From: Sphingomonas sp.
GTDB lineage: Bacteria; Pseudomonadota; Alphaproteobacteria; Sphingomonadales; Sphingomonadaceae
Reading direction: 5' to 3'
DNA: 64,000 nucleotides
NCBI RefSeq assembly: GCF_017745215.1
Contig: NZ_JAGHZV010000011.1
Span: forward strand, 1-64,000
The translations under genes and the position numbers were made by a program. The notes under the pieces are model-generated. The model saw only the letters and a program-made list of their open reading frames with translations. It did not search any database and had not been told where the DNA came from. Of this stretch, positions 42,602 to 51,483 are shown piece after piece (within the stretch, counting starts at the first letter, position 1; each line of letters starts with the position of its first letter).

Positions 42602-42771
42602 TTCGCAGCATTATGCGCGGCATGCTATGCTGCGCTGCAATATGACGTCCCTCATATTGCTTCAAAGCGTGTATATTTGCCACAGCCCGAAGGAAATCCG
42701 ACGCCTCGGTAAGATAGTTGCGCCAAAACCGAACGATCCTTTCCAAATCGTGTTGACAACGTTGGCTGCGC

Positions 42772-42785
42772 TGATAGCGGTAACA
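42772..42785. promoter_or_regulatory. LacI-type operator candidate near the receptor promoter
   Basis: TGATAGCGGTAACA fits the TGWTASCGSTAWCA pattern seen before TonB-receptor genes in sphingomonads and Caulobacter (pattern from memory). It lies 14 bp after a TTGACA, so it would cover the promoter. Confidence 0.45.
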
Positions 42786-42861
42786 TCCGGGTGGGGTGCA
42801 ATCCCGCTTATAAACCTGCCGGCGACCGTAAGGCGTACGCCGGCGTCTTGGAGGGACCTAT

Positions 42862-45800
42862 ATGAAGGGCTTTGGGCTTTCGCCGGCGCTCACGCGCTCG
42901 GCTTCTGCGCTTGCACTTGCCGTCAGTCTGGCAGTGCCGGGGGTGGCATTCGCGCAGGACAATCCGGCTCCGGCGCAATCGGACGACTCGCAGGGCGAGG
43001 AAATCGTCGTCACCGGCATCCGCGCCAGCCTCAACGCGGCGATGGACATCAAGCGCGACTCGAACGGCGTCGTCGACGCGATCTCGGCCGAGGACATCGG
43101 CAAGTTCCCCGACACCAATCTGGCCGAATCGCTGCAGCGTATCCCGGGCGTGTCGATCAACCGCACCAACGGCGAAGGCTCGCTGATCACCGTCCGCGGC
43201 TTCGGCCCGACCTACAACATGGTCACGCTGAACGGCCGCCAGCTCGCGACCTCGACCATCCAGGTCGTCGGCGGCGACGAGAATGCCGACGGCGCGCAGG
43301 GCACCAGCCGCTCGTTCGACTTCTCGAATCTCGCCTCGGAAGGCGTGAAGACGCTCGAAGTCTACAAGACCGGCCGCGCCGCGGTCCCCTCGGGCGGCAT
43401 CGGCGCGACGATTAACGTCGTCACGCGCCGCCCGCTCGACAGCAAGGAAAGCGGCTTCAGCGGCAGCATCGGCGCCAAGGCGGTCTATGACACCAGCGTC
43501 AACGGCTGCCTTGATTGCGGCTCGAAGGTGACGCCGGAAGCCTCGGGCGTGCTCAACTGGGCCGATCCGTCGGGCACCTTCGGCGTCGCGCTGTTCGGCA
43601 GCTACCAGAAGCGCAACTACACGTCGATTTCGGCCACGTCGAACGACTGGAACATCATGCCTTACAGCACCTTCGTCTCGGGCGGGTTCATCCGCTCGGG
43701 CGGTGTGTGCTCGGGTGCGCCGAACTCGACCTGCTCGGTGGTGACGGGTGCGCCGTCGAACTCGAGCCAGCTGGTCGCGATTCCGAACGACAGCCGCTAC
43801 CACTATGCGGAAGGTACGCGCGAGCGCATCAACGGCCAGGCGGTGGTCGAGTTCAAGCCGGCCGACAACATCACGGTCACGGCCAACGCGCTCTATGCGC
43901 AGAACAAGCAGTCGGAAGAGCGTTCGGACCTTTCGAACTGGTTCAGCCGCCCGTTCGACGAAGTCCATTTCGACAATAATCCGGTCGTCGCCACCGCCGT
44001 CTATCTTCACGAGACGCTGGGCGGCACGAAGGACGAGGGCATGGAAGCCCAGTCGCGCGCCCAGAAGGGCAAGCTGCAGGACTACGGCCTGAACCTCGAA
44101 TGGGGCTTCACCGACACCTTCTCGATGAAGCTCGACGGCCATTATTCCAAGGCGTCGAGCACGCCGGACAATGCCAATGGCTTCAGCTCGACGCTGGTGG
44201 GCATGGGCGCCAACATCGTCGCGTCGCACTCGGTCGACTATAGCGGCGAGATCCCGAAGCAGGACATCACGCTGCCGGCCGGCAAGACTTTCACGGTCAA
44301 CGACGTCGGCTCGCAGGTGGGGCGCACCAACACCTCGACCCAGGGCCAGAAGATCTGGGAAGGCCGCGCCGATTTCGAATGGGATCTCGGCGGCGACAGC
44401 AAGTTCGAGTTCGGCGGCAACTATCGCACGACCGACATGCTGCAGACCTTCCGCTCGACCCAGCAGACGCTGGGCGACTGGGGCATCGCGCATCCGGGCG
44501 ATGTGATCCAGAAGGTGCCGGGCGGCCTCACCGCCTTCTGCCTCGAGTGCAAGTTCAGCCACTATAATCCGGGCGGGGACGCGGATTCGCAGCTGACCTT
44601 CCGCGGCAACGCGGCCAAGATCTACTCGGTGCTGTCGCCCTATTATAAGTCCCAGGGCAACAACATCGGGACGACCAACTTCCAGGACAACCGCGTCAAG
44701 GAGAAGATCTGGTCGACCTATGCCCAGGTGACCTGGAATGGCGAACTCGGCGGTGCCAAGGCGCAGATGGTGGCCGGCGTGCGCTATGAGCGCACGCAGT
44801 CGCACTCGATCTCCAACGCCGACTCGCCGGCGGGGATCATGTGGGTGTCGGACAACGACTTCACCGTCTATGGCCTGGACGGCACGCACATCACGCACCT
44901 CGAAGGCGAGCACAGCTACGACAACATCCTGCCGTCGCTCGACTTCCGGGTCGATCTGACCAGCAACCTCGTGGCGCGTGCCTCGTACAGCAAGACGATC
45001 GCCAGGCCGAACTATGGCGATCTGTTCCTTGCCACCACGGTGGGCGGTCCGCCGCGTCCGACCTTCAACGGCGGCGTGCCGAACGGCAGCACGGGCAACC
45101 CGGCGCTGAACCCGCTGGTGTCGGACAACTTCGACGTCTCGCTGGAATGGTATTTCAAGCCTGACAGCTACGTCTCGGTCGCCTTCTTCGACAAGCGCGT
45201 GCACAACTTCATCGGCCGCGGCCAGGTGACGCAGACCTTCGCGGGCCTGCGGGATCCGAGCTCGGGTGCCACGGGGTCGCGTTCGGGTTCGGCGAAGACC
45301 GCGCTCCAGGGCCTCGGCCTCGACACGAGCGACGAGAATCTGTTCGTGATGACGGCGCTGATCAACCAGACCGGCTCGGTCGCCGCCGCCACCGCGACGG
45401 TCTCCGCGCACGTCGTCCCGGGCAACCGGATCGATCCGGCCTATATCCAGACGATCAACAACACCTACGACGTTCAGGCGAATGCCCAGGACCCGCTCTA
45501 CCAGTTCCTGGTGTCGCGTCCGATCAACAACAAGGACGCCGAGATCTACGGCGCCGAGTTCGCGGGGCAGTATTTCCTCGGCAACACCGGCTTCGGTGTC
45601 GCCGCGGCATACACGCTGGTGCGCGGCGACGTGGGCTTCAACAACGGGGCCGATCCGAGCCAGGATCAGTTCGCGCTGCTGGGCCTCTCGGACACGTTCA
45701 GCGCGACGCTGATCTACGAGAAGTACGGCTTCTCGGGCCGCATCGCGTACAACTGGCGTGACAAGTTCCTGTCGGGCATCAACCGCCAGGGCTCGCGCAA

Positions 45801-45996
45801 TCCGGAGTATACCGCGGCGTTCGGCCAGCTCGATGCCAGCTTCGGCTACGACATCACGCCGAACATCACGGTGACGCTGGAAGGCATCAACCTGACCAAG
45901 GAAAATGTCCGTACCTACGCTCGCGACGAGAAGGAGCTCTGGTACGCGCAGGAACTCGATCGCCGCTTCCTGCTGGGCGCGCGCTTCAAGTTCTGA
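42862..45996 (+). CDS. TonB-dependent receptor, Caulobacter type
   Basis: A 1044-aa outer-membrane receptor with a signal peptide (ends AFAQ, about residue 31) and a TonB box-like EEIVVTGIRASL. The plug domain (about 60-180) has FPDTNLAESLQRIPGVSI and TVRGFGP. A 22-strand barrel ends in LLGARFKF with the terminal Phe. This subgroup imports carbohydrates or other complex nutrients. It precedes SapC, cupin and halogenase genes in the usual order, but a terminator lies between, so much of the transcription probably ends here. LacI-type palindromes upstream suggest control by a sugar-responsive repressor not encoded in the window. Confidence 0.95.
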   Translation: MKGFGLSPALTRSASALALAVSLAVPGVAFAQDNPAPAQSDDSQGEEIVVTGIRASLNAAMDIKRDSNGVVDAISAEDIGKFPDTNLAESLQRIPGVSINRTNGEGSLITVRGFGPTYNMVTLNGRQLATSTIQVVGGDENADGAQGTSRSFDFSNLASEGVKTLEVYKTGRAAVPSGGIGATINVVTRRPLDSKESGFSGSIGAKAVYDTSVNGCLDCGSKVTPEASGVLNWADPSGTFGVALFGSYQKRNYTSISATSNDWNIMPYSTFVSGGFIRSGGVCSGAPNSTCSVVTGAPSNSSQLVAIPNDSRYHYAEGTRERINGQAVVEFKPADNITVTANALYAQNKQSEERSDLSNWFSRPFDEVHFDNNPVVATAVYLHETLGGTKDEGMEAQSRAQKGKLQDYGLNLEWGFTDTFSMKLDGHYSKASSTPDNANGFSSTLVGMGANIVASHSVDYSGEIPKQDITLPAGKTFTVNDVGSQVGRTNTSTQGQKIWEGRADFEWDLGGDSKFEFGGNYRTTDMLQTFRSTQQTLGDWGIAHPGDVIQKVPGGLTAFCLECKFSHYNPGGDADSQLTFRGNAAKIYSVLSPYYKSQGNNIGTTNFQDNRVKEKIWSTYAQVTWNGELGGAKAQMVAGVRYERTQSHSISNADSPAGIMWVSDNDFTVYGLDGTHITHLEGEHSYDNILPSLDFRVDLTSNLVARASYSKTIARPNYGDLFLATTVGGPPRPTFNGGVPNGSTGNPALNPLVSDNFDVSLEWYFKPDSYVSVAFFDKRVHNFIGRGQVTQTFAGLRDPSSGATGSRSGSAKTALQGLGLDTSDENLFVMTALINQTGSVAAATATVSAHVVPGNRIDPAYIQTINNTYDVQANAQDPLYQFLVSRPINNKDAEIYGAEFAGQYFLGNTGFGVAAAYTLVRGDVGFNNGADPSQDQFALLGLSDTFSATLIYEKYGFSGRIAYNWRDKFLSGINRQGSRNPEYTAAFGQLDASFGYDITPNITVTLEGINLTKENVRTYARDEKELWYAQELDRRFLLGARFKF

Positions 45997-46017
45997 GGTC
46001 CGCCGTATCGAAAGGGG

Positions 46018-46050
46018 AGGGCCGCTGTTCGCAGCGGCCCTTACTCTTTT
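46018..46050 (+). terminator. Intrinsic terminator after the TonB receptor
   Basis: A 9-bp GC stem (GGGCCGCTG / CAGCGGCCC), a TTCG loop and a T-rich tail (TTACTCTTTT). It would uncouple high receptor expression from the downstream genes. Confidence 0.85.
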
Positions 46051-46174
46051 ACCGGTCCGCTGCGGCGGCTTTGCCGGTTGAGCCGGTTCGCCGCTTGTTC
46101 CATGATGCCGCAGCATCCCGCGCGCCTGGCGCGGGCAGGGGAGGCGGTACGTCCGTTCCACATCGAGTAGCCCG

Positions 46175-46882
46175 ATGACCAACCGCGTCCTCCTCAACAA
46201 TGTCGACCACCCGGACCTGACCGTCGCGGTCCGCCACGGCGCCGAGTTCGGCGACCAGGTGAACCAGTTGCTGGTCTTCCCCACCGAATTCGCCGAGATT
46301 CAGCGCGAATTCCCGATCCTGTTCCAGCCGGACGGCGACGGCGGCTACAACCCCGTCGCGTTGCTGGGGCTCGAGCGCGACGAGAACCTCTTCCTCGGGC
46401 CAGAAGGCTGGGAGTCGCGCTACATTCCCGCGATCCAGCGGCGCGGGCCGTTTTCGATCGCGCTCAAGCCGGGCGAGGACGAGCCCGAAGTGATGATCGA
46501 AGTCGACCTCGACGATCCGCGCGTCGGCCGCAATGCCGGCGAGCTGCTGTTCCTCGAGCACGGCGGAAGCACGCCCTATCTGCTCCACGTCACCGATGCG
46601 CTGCGCACGATCTATGAGGGGCACCAGGCGATCGCGCCGATGTTCGCGGCGTTCGAGGCGCATGGACTGCTTCGCCCGGTCGACATCGAGATCGCGCTGA
46701 ACGAAGAGCGCCGCATCCGCGTCACCGGCTATTTTGCGATCGACGACGAGCGGCTGGCGAGCCTCGACGGCGCGGCGCTCGAAGTGCTCAACCGCAGCGG
46801 CTTCCTGCGGCTGGCGATGCTGGTGAGCGCATCGCTCGCCAATCTCCAGCGGCTGATCGAGCGCAAGGGCGCGCGGGGATGA
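46175..46882 (+). CDS. SapC family protein
   Basis: A 235-aa protein of the SapC family common beside TonB receptors in sphingomonads. Typical features are YNPVALLGLERDENLFL, IPAIQRRGPFSIAL and the end GFLRLAMLVSASLANLQRLI. The biochemical function is not established. It overlaps the cupin gene by 4 bp and starts the SapC-cupin-halogenase operon after the terminator. Confidence 0.88.
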   Translation: MTNRVLLNNVDHPDLTVAVRHGAEFGDQVNQLLVFPTEFAEIQREFPILFQPDGDGGYNPVALLGLERDENLFLGPEGWESRYIPAIQRRGPFSIALKPGEDEPEVMIEVDLDDPRVGRNAGELLFLEHGGSTPYLLHVTDALRTIYEGHQAIAPMFAAFEAHGLLRPVDIEIALNEERRIRVTGYFAIDDERLASLDGAALEVLNRSGFLRLAMLVSASLANLQRLIERKGARG

Positions 46883-47904
46883 GCCTCGCGCAGGTCGCCG
46901 CGATCGAGGGCGTCGCGCCCGACGCGATCCCCTATGGCGAACTGATGGGGCGCCAGGCGCCGGTGATCCTCAAGGGTGTCGCGCAGGGCTGGCCGCTGGT
47001 CCGGCGCGGGCTCGAGAGCGCGAACGCGGCGATCGACTATCTCAAGGCGTTCGAGACGTCGCGGCCAGTGACGGTCTATGCCGGCGCGCCCGATATCCGC
47101 GGGCGCTTCTTCTACAACCAGTCGCTTACCGGGATGAACTACGACTCCGGCCGAATGCCGCTGGGCGCGGTGCTCGAACGCGTCGCGGCGCATTTCGACG
47201 ACGCCGAGCCGCCAAGCTTCTACATCGGCTCGACCGACATCGACACTTATCTCCCGCGGCTGCGGTCCGAGAACGATCTGATGCTGAACGATGCGATGTT
47301 CGAGGGCAATCCCCCGATCGTCAGCATCTGGATCGGTAACCGCACCACCGCCTCGGCACATTACGACATGTCGCACAACATCGCCTGCTGCGTGGTGGGC
47401 AAGCGGCGCTTCACGCTGTTCCCGCCCGACCAGGTCGCGAACCTCTATCCCGGCCCGCTCGAGCCGACGCCCGGCGGTCAGGTGGTCAGCATGGTCGACT
47501 TCTGCGACCCCGATTTCGACCAGTATCCGCGCTTCCGCGACGCGCTCGCGGCGGCGCGGGTCGCCGAGCTCGAGCCCGGCGACATCCTCTTCTACCCCGC
47601 GCTCTGGTGGCACCATGTCGAGGCGCTGGCGCCGTTCAACGTGCTGATCAACTATTGGTGGAACACCAGTCCGCGCTTCATGGACACGCCGCAGAACACG
47701 CTGCTCCACGCGATGCTGAGCCTGCGCGACCGACCCGAGCCCGAGAAGGCGGCGTGGAAGGCGCTGTTCGACTATTATGTCTTCGGCCCTGCCGATCTGG
47801 CGGCGGCGCATCTGCCCGAGCATGCGCATGGGCCGCTGGGACCGCTCGACGAGGTGAAGGCGCGCCGGCTGCGCGCACAATTGCTCAACAAGCTCAATCG
47901 CTGA
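46879..47904 (+). CDS. Cupin-like (JmjC-type) oxygenase
   Basis: A 341-aa cupin_8 protein. Iron ligands are His161 and Asp163 (SAHYDMSHN) and a distal His245/246 (LWWHHVEAL). The residue pattern is that of 2-oxoglutarate dioxygenases of the FIH/JmjC group, which hydroxylate proteins or small molecules. It lies between SapC and the halogenase with a 4-bp overlap upstream and 4 bp spacing downstream, so it is part of the same unit. Substrate unknown. Confidence 0.86.
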   Translation: MSLAQVAAIEGVAPDAIPYGELMGRQAPVILKGVAQGWPLVRRGLESANAAIDYLKAFETSRPVTVYAGAPDIRGRFFYNQSLTGMNYDSGRMPLGAVLERVAAHFDDAEPPSFYIGSTDIDTYLPRLRSENDLMLNDAMFEGNPPIVSIWIGNRTTASAHYDMSHNIACCVVGKRRFTLFPPDQVANLYPGPLEPTPGGQVVSMVDFCDPDFDQYPRFRDALAAARVAELEPGDILFYPALWWHHVEALAPFNVLINYWWNTSPRFMDTPQNTLLHAMLSLRDRPEPEKAAWKALFDYYVFGPADLAAAHLPEHAHGPLGPLDEVKARRLRAQLLNKLNR

Positions 47905-47908
47905 GGGG

Positions 47909-49390
47909 ATGATCTTGGAACAGGTTGTGAAGCGCGTGGTCATCGCGGGCGGCGGTACCGCCGGGTGGGTGGTCGCGGCGGCGCTGGGCAAGCACCTGGG
48001 CCGGCTTGTCGAAGTCACGCTGGTCGAGTCCGAGGAGATCGGCACGGTCGGCGTGGGCGAATCGACGATCCCCACGGTGCGCAGCTTCCACGCGTTGCTC
48101 GGCATCGACGAGCGCGAGTTCCTCCGGGCGACCAGCTCGACCTTCAAGTTGGGAATCTCCTTCGAGAATTGGGCCGAGATCGGCGACCGCTATTTCCACG
48201 CCTTCGGCGTCGTCGGCCGTGCGATCTGGATGGGCGACTTTCACCATTTTTGGTTCCGCGGCCGCGAGCAGGGCTTCGCGGGCGACATCGGCGATTATTG
48301 CTTCGAGCTCCAGGCCGCGCTCGCCGAGAAGTTCGCGACGTCGGAGAAGGGCGGGATCAACTACGCCTATCACCTCGACGCGGGGCTCTACGCCAGGTTC
48401 CTGCGCAGCTTCGCCGAGGCCAATGGCATCAAGCGGGTCGAAGGCAAGATCGCGCGCGTCGAGCAGAACGGCGAGACCGGCTTCATCGAAGCGCTCGAGC
48501 TCGAATCGCACGAGCGGATCGAGGGCGACCTGTTCATCGACTGCACGGGCTTCCGCGGGCTGCTGATCGAAGGCGCGCTGCAGGCCGGCTATGAGGATTG
48601 GACGCACTGGCTGCCGACCAACAGCGCGCTGCCGCTTCAGACCCGGGCAGTGGGCCCGGCGCTCCCCTATACGCGCGCGATCGCGCATCGGGCGGGGTGG
48701 CAGTGGCGGATCCCGCTCCAGCACCGCGTCGGCAACGGCCTCGTCTATTGCAGCGACTTCATGAGCGACGACGAGGCGCACGACCTGCTCCATTCGAGTG
48801 TCGAGGGCGAGGTGATCGTGGCACCGCGCCCGATCCGCTATCGTGCGGGGATGCGTAGGAAGGCGTGGGTGAAGAACTGCGTCGCCTTCGGTCTGTCGAG
48901 CGGGTTCGTCGAGCCGCTCGAATCGACGAGCATCCACCTGTTCATGATCGGGGTGACGCGGCTGATCCAGCTCTTCCCCTTCGCGGGGATCACCGATTCG
49001 CTCGCCGAGCGCTACAACGAGCTGTCGCGCGCCGAGCTCGAGCGCGTCCGCGACTTCATCATCCTCCACTACAAGGCGACCGAGCGCGACGATTCGGACT
49101 TCTGGCGCCAGTGCCGCGAGATGAGCATCCCCGATACCCTCGCCGCGCGGATCGAGCTCTTCCGCGAGAACGGCATCGCCTATCAGGCGCAGGACGATCT
49201 GTTCCGCGTGGACAGCTGGGTGCAGGTGCTGCTCGGCCAGCGCGTGACGCCGAAGCGCTACCACGCGATGGGCGAGCTGCTCGGCGACGCGCAACTCGAG
49301 GAAGCGCTGGCCGACCTGAAGGGCAATATCGCCCGCGCGGTGGCGGGGATGCCGACGCACCAGGCGTTCGTCGAGGGGTATGTGACCTGA
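47909..49390 (+). CDS. Tryptophan-halogenase family flavoprotein
   Basis: A 493-aa FADH2-dependent halogenase-like protein. The FAD motif is GGGTAG (14-19). The catalytic lysine corresponding to PrnA Lys79 is Lys80 (STFKLGISF), and the signature WxWxIP is present as Trp264-x-Trp266-x-Ile-Pro269. Glu335/Glu338 lie in SSGFVEPLEST. Despite this, members of TonB-receptor clusters are not proven halogenases and may act on imported substrates. No flavin reductase is adjacent. The gene ends at the REP-like repeat at 49395. Confidence 0.92.
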   Translation: MILEQVVKRVVIAGGGTAGWVVAAALGKHLGRLVEVTLVESEEIGTVGVGESTIPTVRSFHALLGIDEREFLRATSSTFKLGISFENWAEIGDRYFHAFGVVGRAIWMGDFHHFWFRGREQGFAGDIGDYCFELQAALAEKFATSEKGGINYAYHLDAGLYARFLRSFAEANGIKRVEGKIARVEQNGETGFIEALELESHERIEGDLFIDCTGFRGLLIEGALQAGYEDWTHWLPTNSALPLQTRAVGPALPYTRAIAHRAGWQWRIPLQHRVGNGLVYCSDFMSDDEAHDLLHSSVEGEVIVAPRPIRYRAGMRRKAWVKNCVAFGLSSGFVEPLESTSIHLFMIGVTRLIQLFPFAGITDSLAERYNELSRAELERVRDFIILHYKATERDDSDFWRQCREMSIPDTLAARIELFRENGIAYQAQDDLFRVDSWVQVLLGQRVTPKRYHAMGELLGDAQLEEALADLKGNIARAVAGMPTHQAFVEGYVT

Positions 49391-49394
49391 CCTC

Positions 49395-49422
49395 CGTCAT
49401 CCCGGCTTTCGCCGGGATGACG
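49395..49422. repeat. REP-like palindrome, short form (copy 5)
   Basis: A 28-bp hairpin form between the convergent halogenase and SRPBCC genes; it may act as a bidirectional terminator. Confidence 0.85.
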
Positions 49423-49431
49423 GCTCAAAGG

Positions 49432-49911
49432 TCAATCCGGCAAAGTCGCTCCCAGCTTGTCGATCTGCCAGCCCACGCCGTGCGCGCGGCTGCCGGCGTC
49501 GTCATAGCCGTCGAGGTAGATGCCGTGCTCGGTGAGCAGCAGCTTCGTCCCGCCCTCCGCGGGCATCAGCTCGATCGAGGTCATGCTTACCGAGATCGGC
49601 TTGTGGTCGATCGCCATGCGATAGGCATAGACGATGCGGCGGTCCGGCACGATGTCGTGATAGACGAGGTCCATCCGCGTCACCGTGCCCTCGGGATGAT
49701 GCTGGCCGCTCTTCCAGCGGCCTTCGATCGTCTCGATCCCGCCGACGCTGAAGTCGAACTTGCGCTCGACCATCTCCCACATGTCGTTGGGGCCCGAGAA
49801 CCAGCGTTGCTTGCCGTCCTCGGTCGAGAAGGCCGCGAACACCTTGGCAGGGGCGTGCGGGAACACCCGCTCGATCGTGAAGCGGTCGTGGACGGCGGGC
49901 GTGTCAGGCAT
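49432..49911 (-). CDS. SRPBCC (AHSA1-like) family protein
   Basis: A 159-aa START-like protein: RFTIERVFPHAPAKVFAAFST at the N-terminus and FDFSVGGIETIEGRW in the middle are the AHSA1 pattern. These small ligand-binding proteins commonly follow an ArsR-type regulator, as here (8-bp overlap). Ligand unknown. Confidence 0.9.
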   Translation of the reverse strand: MPDTPAVHDRFTIERVFPHAPAKVFAAFSTEDGKQRWFSGPNDMWEMVERKFDFSVGGIETIEGRWKSGQHHPEGTVTRMDLVYHDIVPDRRIVYAYRMAIDHKPISVSMTSIELMPAEGGTKLLLTEHGIYLDGYDDAGSRAHGVGWQIDKLGATLPD

Positions 49912-50251
49912 CGGGGATCTCCAGTTGGTCGAGGTAGGTGCCGAGGCGGTTGAGGCGGGCTTCCCATTCCTGGCGGCGTTCGATGATCCAGCGCTCGACC
50001 GCGAGCAGCGCGGGGGCTTCCAGCGTGCAGCGGCGGACGCGGCCCTGCTTCTCGGTGCGGATCAGCCCCGCCGCCTCGAGCTGGCGGACGTGCTGCAGGA
50101 AGCTGGGCAGCGCGATCGGATGGTCGCCCGCGAGCTCGGTGACGCTGGCGGGGCCGCGGACGAGCCGCTTGACCACCGCGCGCCGCGTCGGGTCCGCGAG
50201 CGCGGCGAACATCCGGTCGATCTGCGCTTCATCGGGTGAATGGTTAGTCAT
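49904..50251 (-). CDS. ArsR/SmtB family regulator
   Basis: A 115-aa winged helix-turn-helix protein: MFAALADPTRRAVVKRLVRG, then VTELAGDHPIALPSFLQHVRQLEAAGLIRTEK. No metal-binding cysteine pair is seen, so it is the SRPBCC-associated, non-metal type. The start is MTNHSPDEA; the longer frame lacks family residues. Overlap with the SRPBCC gene indicates one operon, probably autoregulated. Confidence 0.9.
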   Translation of the reverse strand: MTNHSPDEAQIDRMFAALADPTRRAVVKRLVRGPASVTELAGDHPIALPSFLQHVRQLEAAGLIRTEKQGRVRRCTLEAPALLAVERWIIERRQEWEARLNRLGTYLDQLEIPDA

Positions 50252-50320
50252 ACGGCTAAGTATCATACCGCGAAGCGCACGCAAGCGAAAAACTTAGCCC
50301 AAAGCCTAACTGATGCCGGC

Positions 50321-50908
50321 TCAGCCGCGATCGGGGCTGGTGCAGCTCCAGTGGACGAGGTCGAGCAGCTCGGGAATGTCGCGGAATTTCCGGACGTTCC
50401 AGTGGAAGGTGACCGGGGAGGCGCCCGGCTCGAGCGCAAGCTCCAGCCTGGCGGTTTGAGTCTCGGCGAGAATCTCGACGAAGCGATCGGGGTCGCCGGT
50501 GAACAGGAGGTCGGGGCCCTCGGCCTCCGCCTTGCGCACGAAGGCGAAGCTCTGTGGATTGTCGTCGAGGCTGAGCGTCGCCGAAGCGACGCGCGCAGTC
50601 AGCGCCGGGTCGCCGAGATCGATGCCGAGCGGCTTGGCAGCGACGCCGAACGCGCCGTTGCCGCCCTGGAGGAATAGGAAGAGAAGATTGACCCGACGAT
50701 TCGCGCCGGCCTCGATTGCATTGAGCTCCCAGACCGCGCCCGGCGCAGCGCCCAGCGGTTCCGAGAGTTGCAGGCCGGAAACGCCGTTGAAGCGGCACAT
50801 GGTGCCGTCAGCGGATTTCGTCACCTCCGACCGCCGCGTGTCGACGCGTTGGGCAAGCGCCGCCGACGGCAGCAGGACGAGCACGGTAGCGGCGAGCAGG
50901 CGGATCAT
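50321..50908 (-). CDS. Exported hypothetical protein (paralogue A)
   Basis: A 195-aa protein with a signal peptide (MIRLLAATVLVLLPSAALAQ). The rest has ATLSLDDNPQSFAF and a C-terminal FHWNVRKFRDIPELLDLVHWSC. The neighbouring gene ends in the matching FSWDIRGLRRAPELLQILNWSC, so the two are divergent duplicates. Function unknown. It overlaps that gene by 4 bp. Confidence 0.75.
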   Translation of the reverse strand: MIRLLAATVLVLLPSAALAQRVDTRRSEVTKSADGTMCRFNGVSGLQLSEPLGAAPGAVWELNAIEAGANRRVNLLFLFLQGGNGAFGVAAKPLGIDLGDPALTARVASATLSLDDNPQSFAFVRKAEAEGPDLLFTGDPDRFVEILAETQTARLELALEPGASPVTFHWNVRKFRDIPELLDLVHWSCTSPDRG

Positions 50909-51483
50909 CGGCAACTCCAGTTGAGGATCTGCAGCAGCTCGGGCGCGCGGCGGAGGCCGCGGATGTCCCAGCTGAAGCGGCCGAGTTGCGCGGCGGTGGC
51001 GTCGACCAGATCGATCTCGACGATCGAGGCGCGCATCAGTTTCTGCGCGAGGTCGGCGCGCTGGCGCTCGAGCACGACGAGCGAGACCGAACTGCGGCTT
51101 CCCTCGAGCGTGAGCACGCTTGCATCGGGCTTGCCGTCGATGCGCAGGTGGGCGACGACAGGTGCCGCGCGCAGCGGCGTGCGGTCGAAGTCGAGCTGGA
51201 ACCCCATCAGCAGGCTGACCGTGCCGAAGGGCGCCGCGGGATCGGGCGTGAAGGCCGCGCGGATGCGCATGTCGTTGCCCCCCGCCTCGCGCGCGCCCAT
51301 TTCCCAGCTCGCCGCGCGGTCGCCGTCGCGCCAGTCGTGCGAGAGGCGCAGCTCTGGCAGCTCGCGCGCGCGACACGAGAAGCCGTCGCTCGATTCGGCC
51401 ACGTCGGTGACGCGCAGCCCGCCGTCCTGCGGCGGCGCGCCCGCTAGCAGCGCGGCGGCGAGAAGGAGGCCGGCCTGCATCAA
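50905..51483 (-). CDS. Exported hypothetical protein (paralogue B)
   Basis: A 192-aa protein with a signal peptide (MMQAGLLLAAALLAGAPP) and the same layout as paralogue A: an early cysteine (GFSCRAR), a TLEGSRSSVSLVV stretch, and the shared PELLQILNWSC end, giving one possible disulphide. It is coupled by ATGA overlaps to the dehydrogenase upstream and to paralogue A downstream. Function unknown. Confidence 0.75.
   Translation of the reverse strand: MMQAGLLLAAALLAGAPPQDGGLRVTDVAESSDGFSCRARELPELRLSHDWRDGDRAASWEMGAREAGGNDMRIRAAFTPDPAAPFGTVSLLMGFQLDFDRTPLRAAPVVAHLRIDGKPDASVLTLEGSRSSVSLVVLERQRADLAQKLMRASIVEIDLVDATAAQLGRFSWDIRGLRRAPELLQILNWSCR

Larger units (their letters stand above)
42259..42861. 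other. Long regulatory intergenic region before the TonB receptor
   Basis: 603 bp without a credible gene, less GC-rich than the flanks. It holds three palindromic sites (listed separately) and the receptor's ribosome site (GGAGGGA). A TTGACA at 42753 may be a -35 element. Confidence 0.6.

Noticed and set aside
42528..42746. 72-codon minus-strand frame upstream of the TonB receptor
   Set aside because: No ribosome site, no recognisable motif, and it overlaps palindromic operator sites; more likely regulatory DNA.
42808..46284. Very long (1158-codon) open frame on the minus strand opposite the TonB receptor
   Set aside because: Its translation is Arg/Val/Glu-rich without domains, while the plus strand encodes a complete receptor. 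It is a high-GC antisense shadow.
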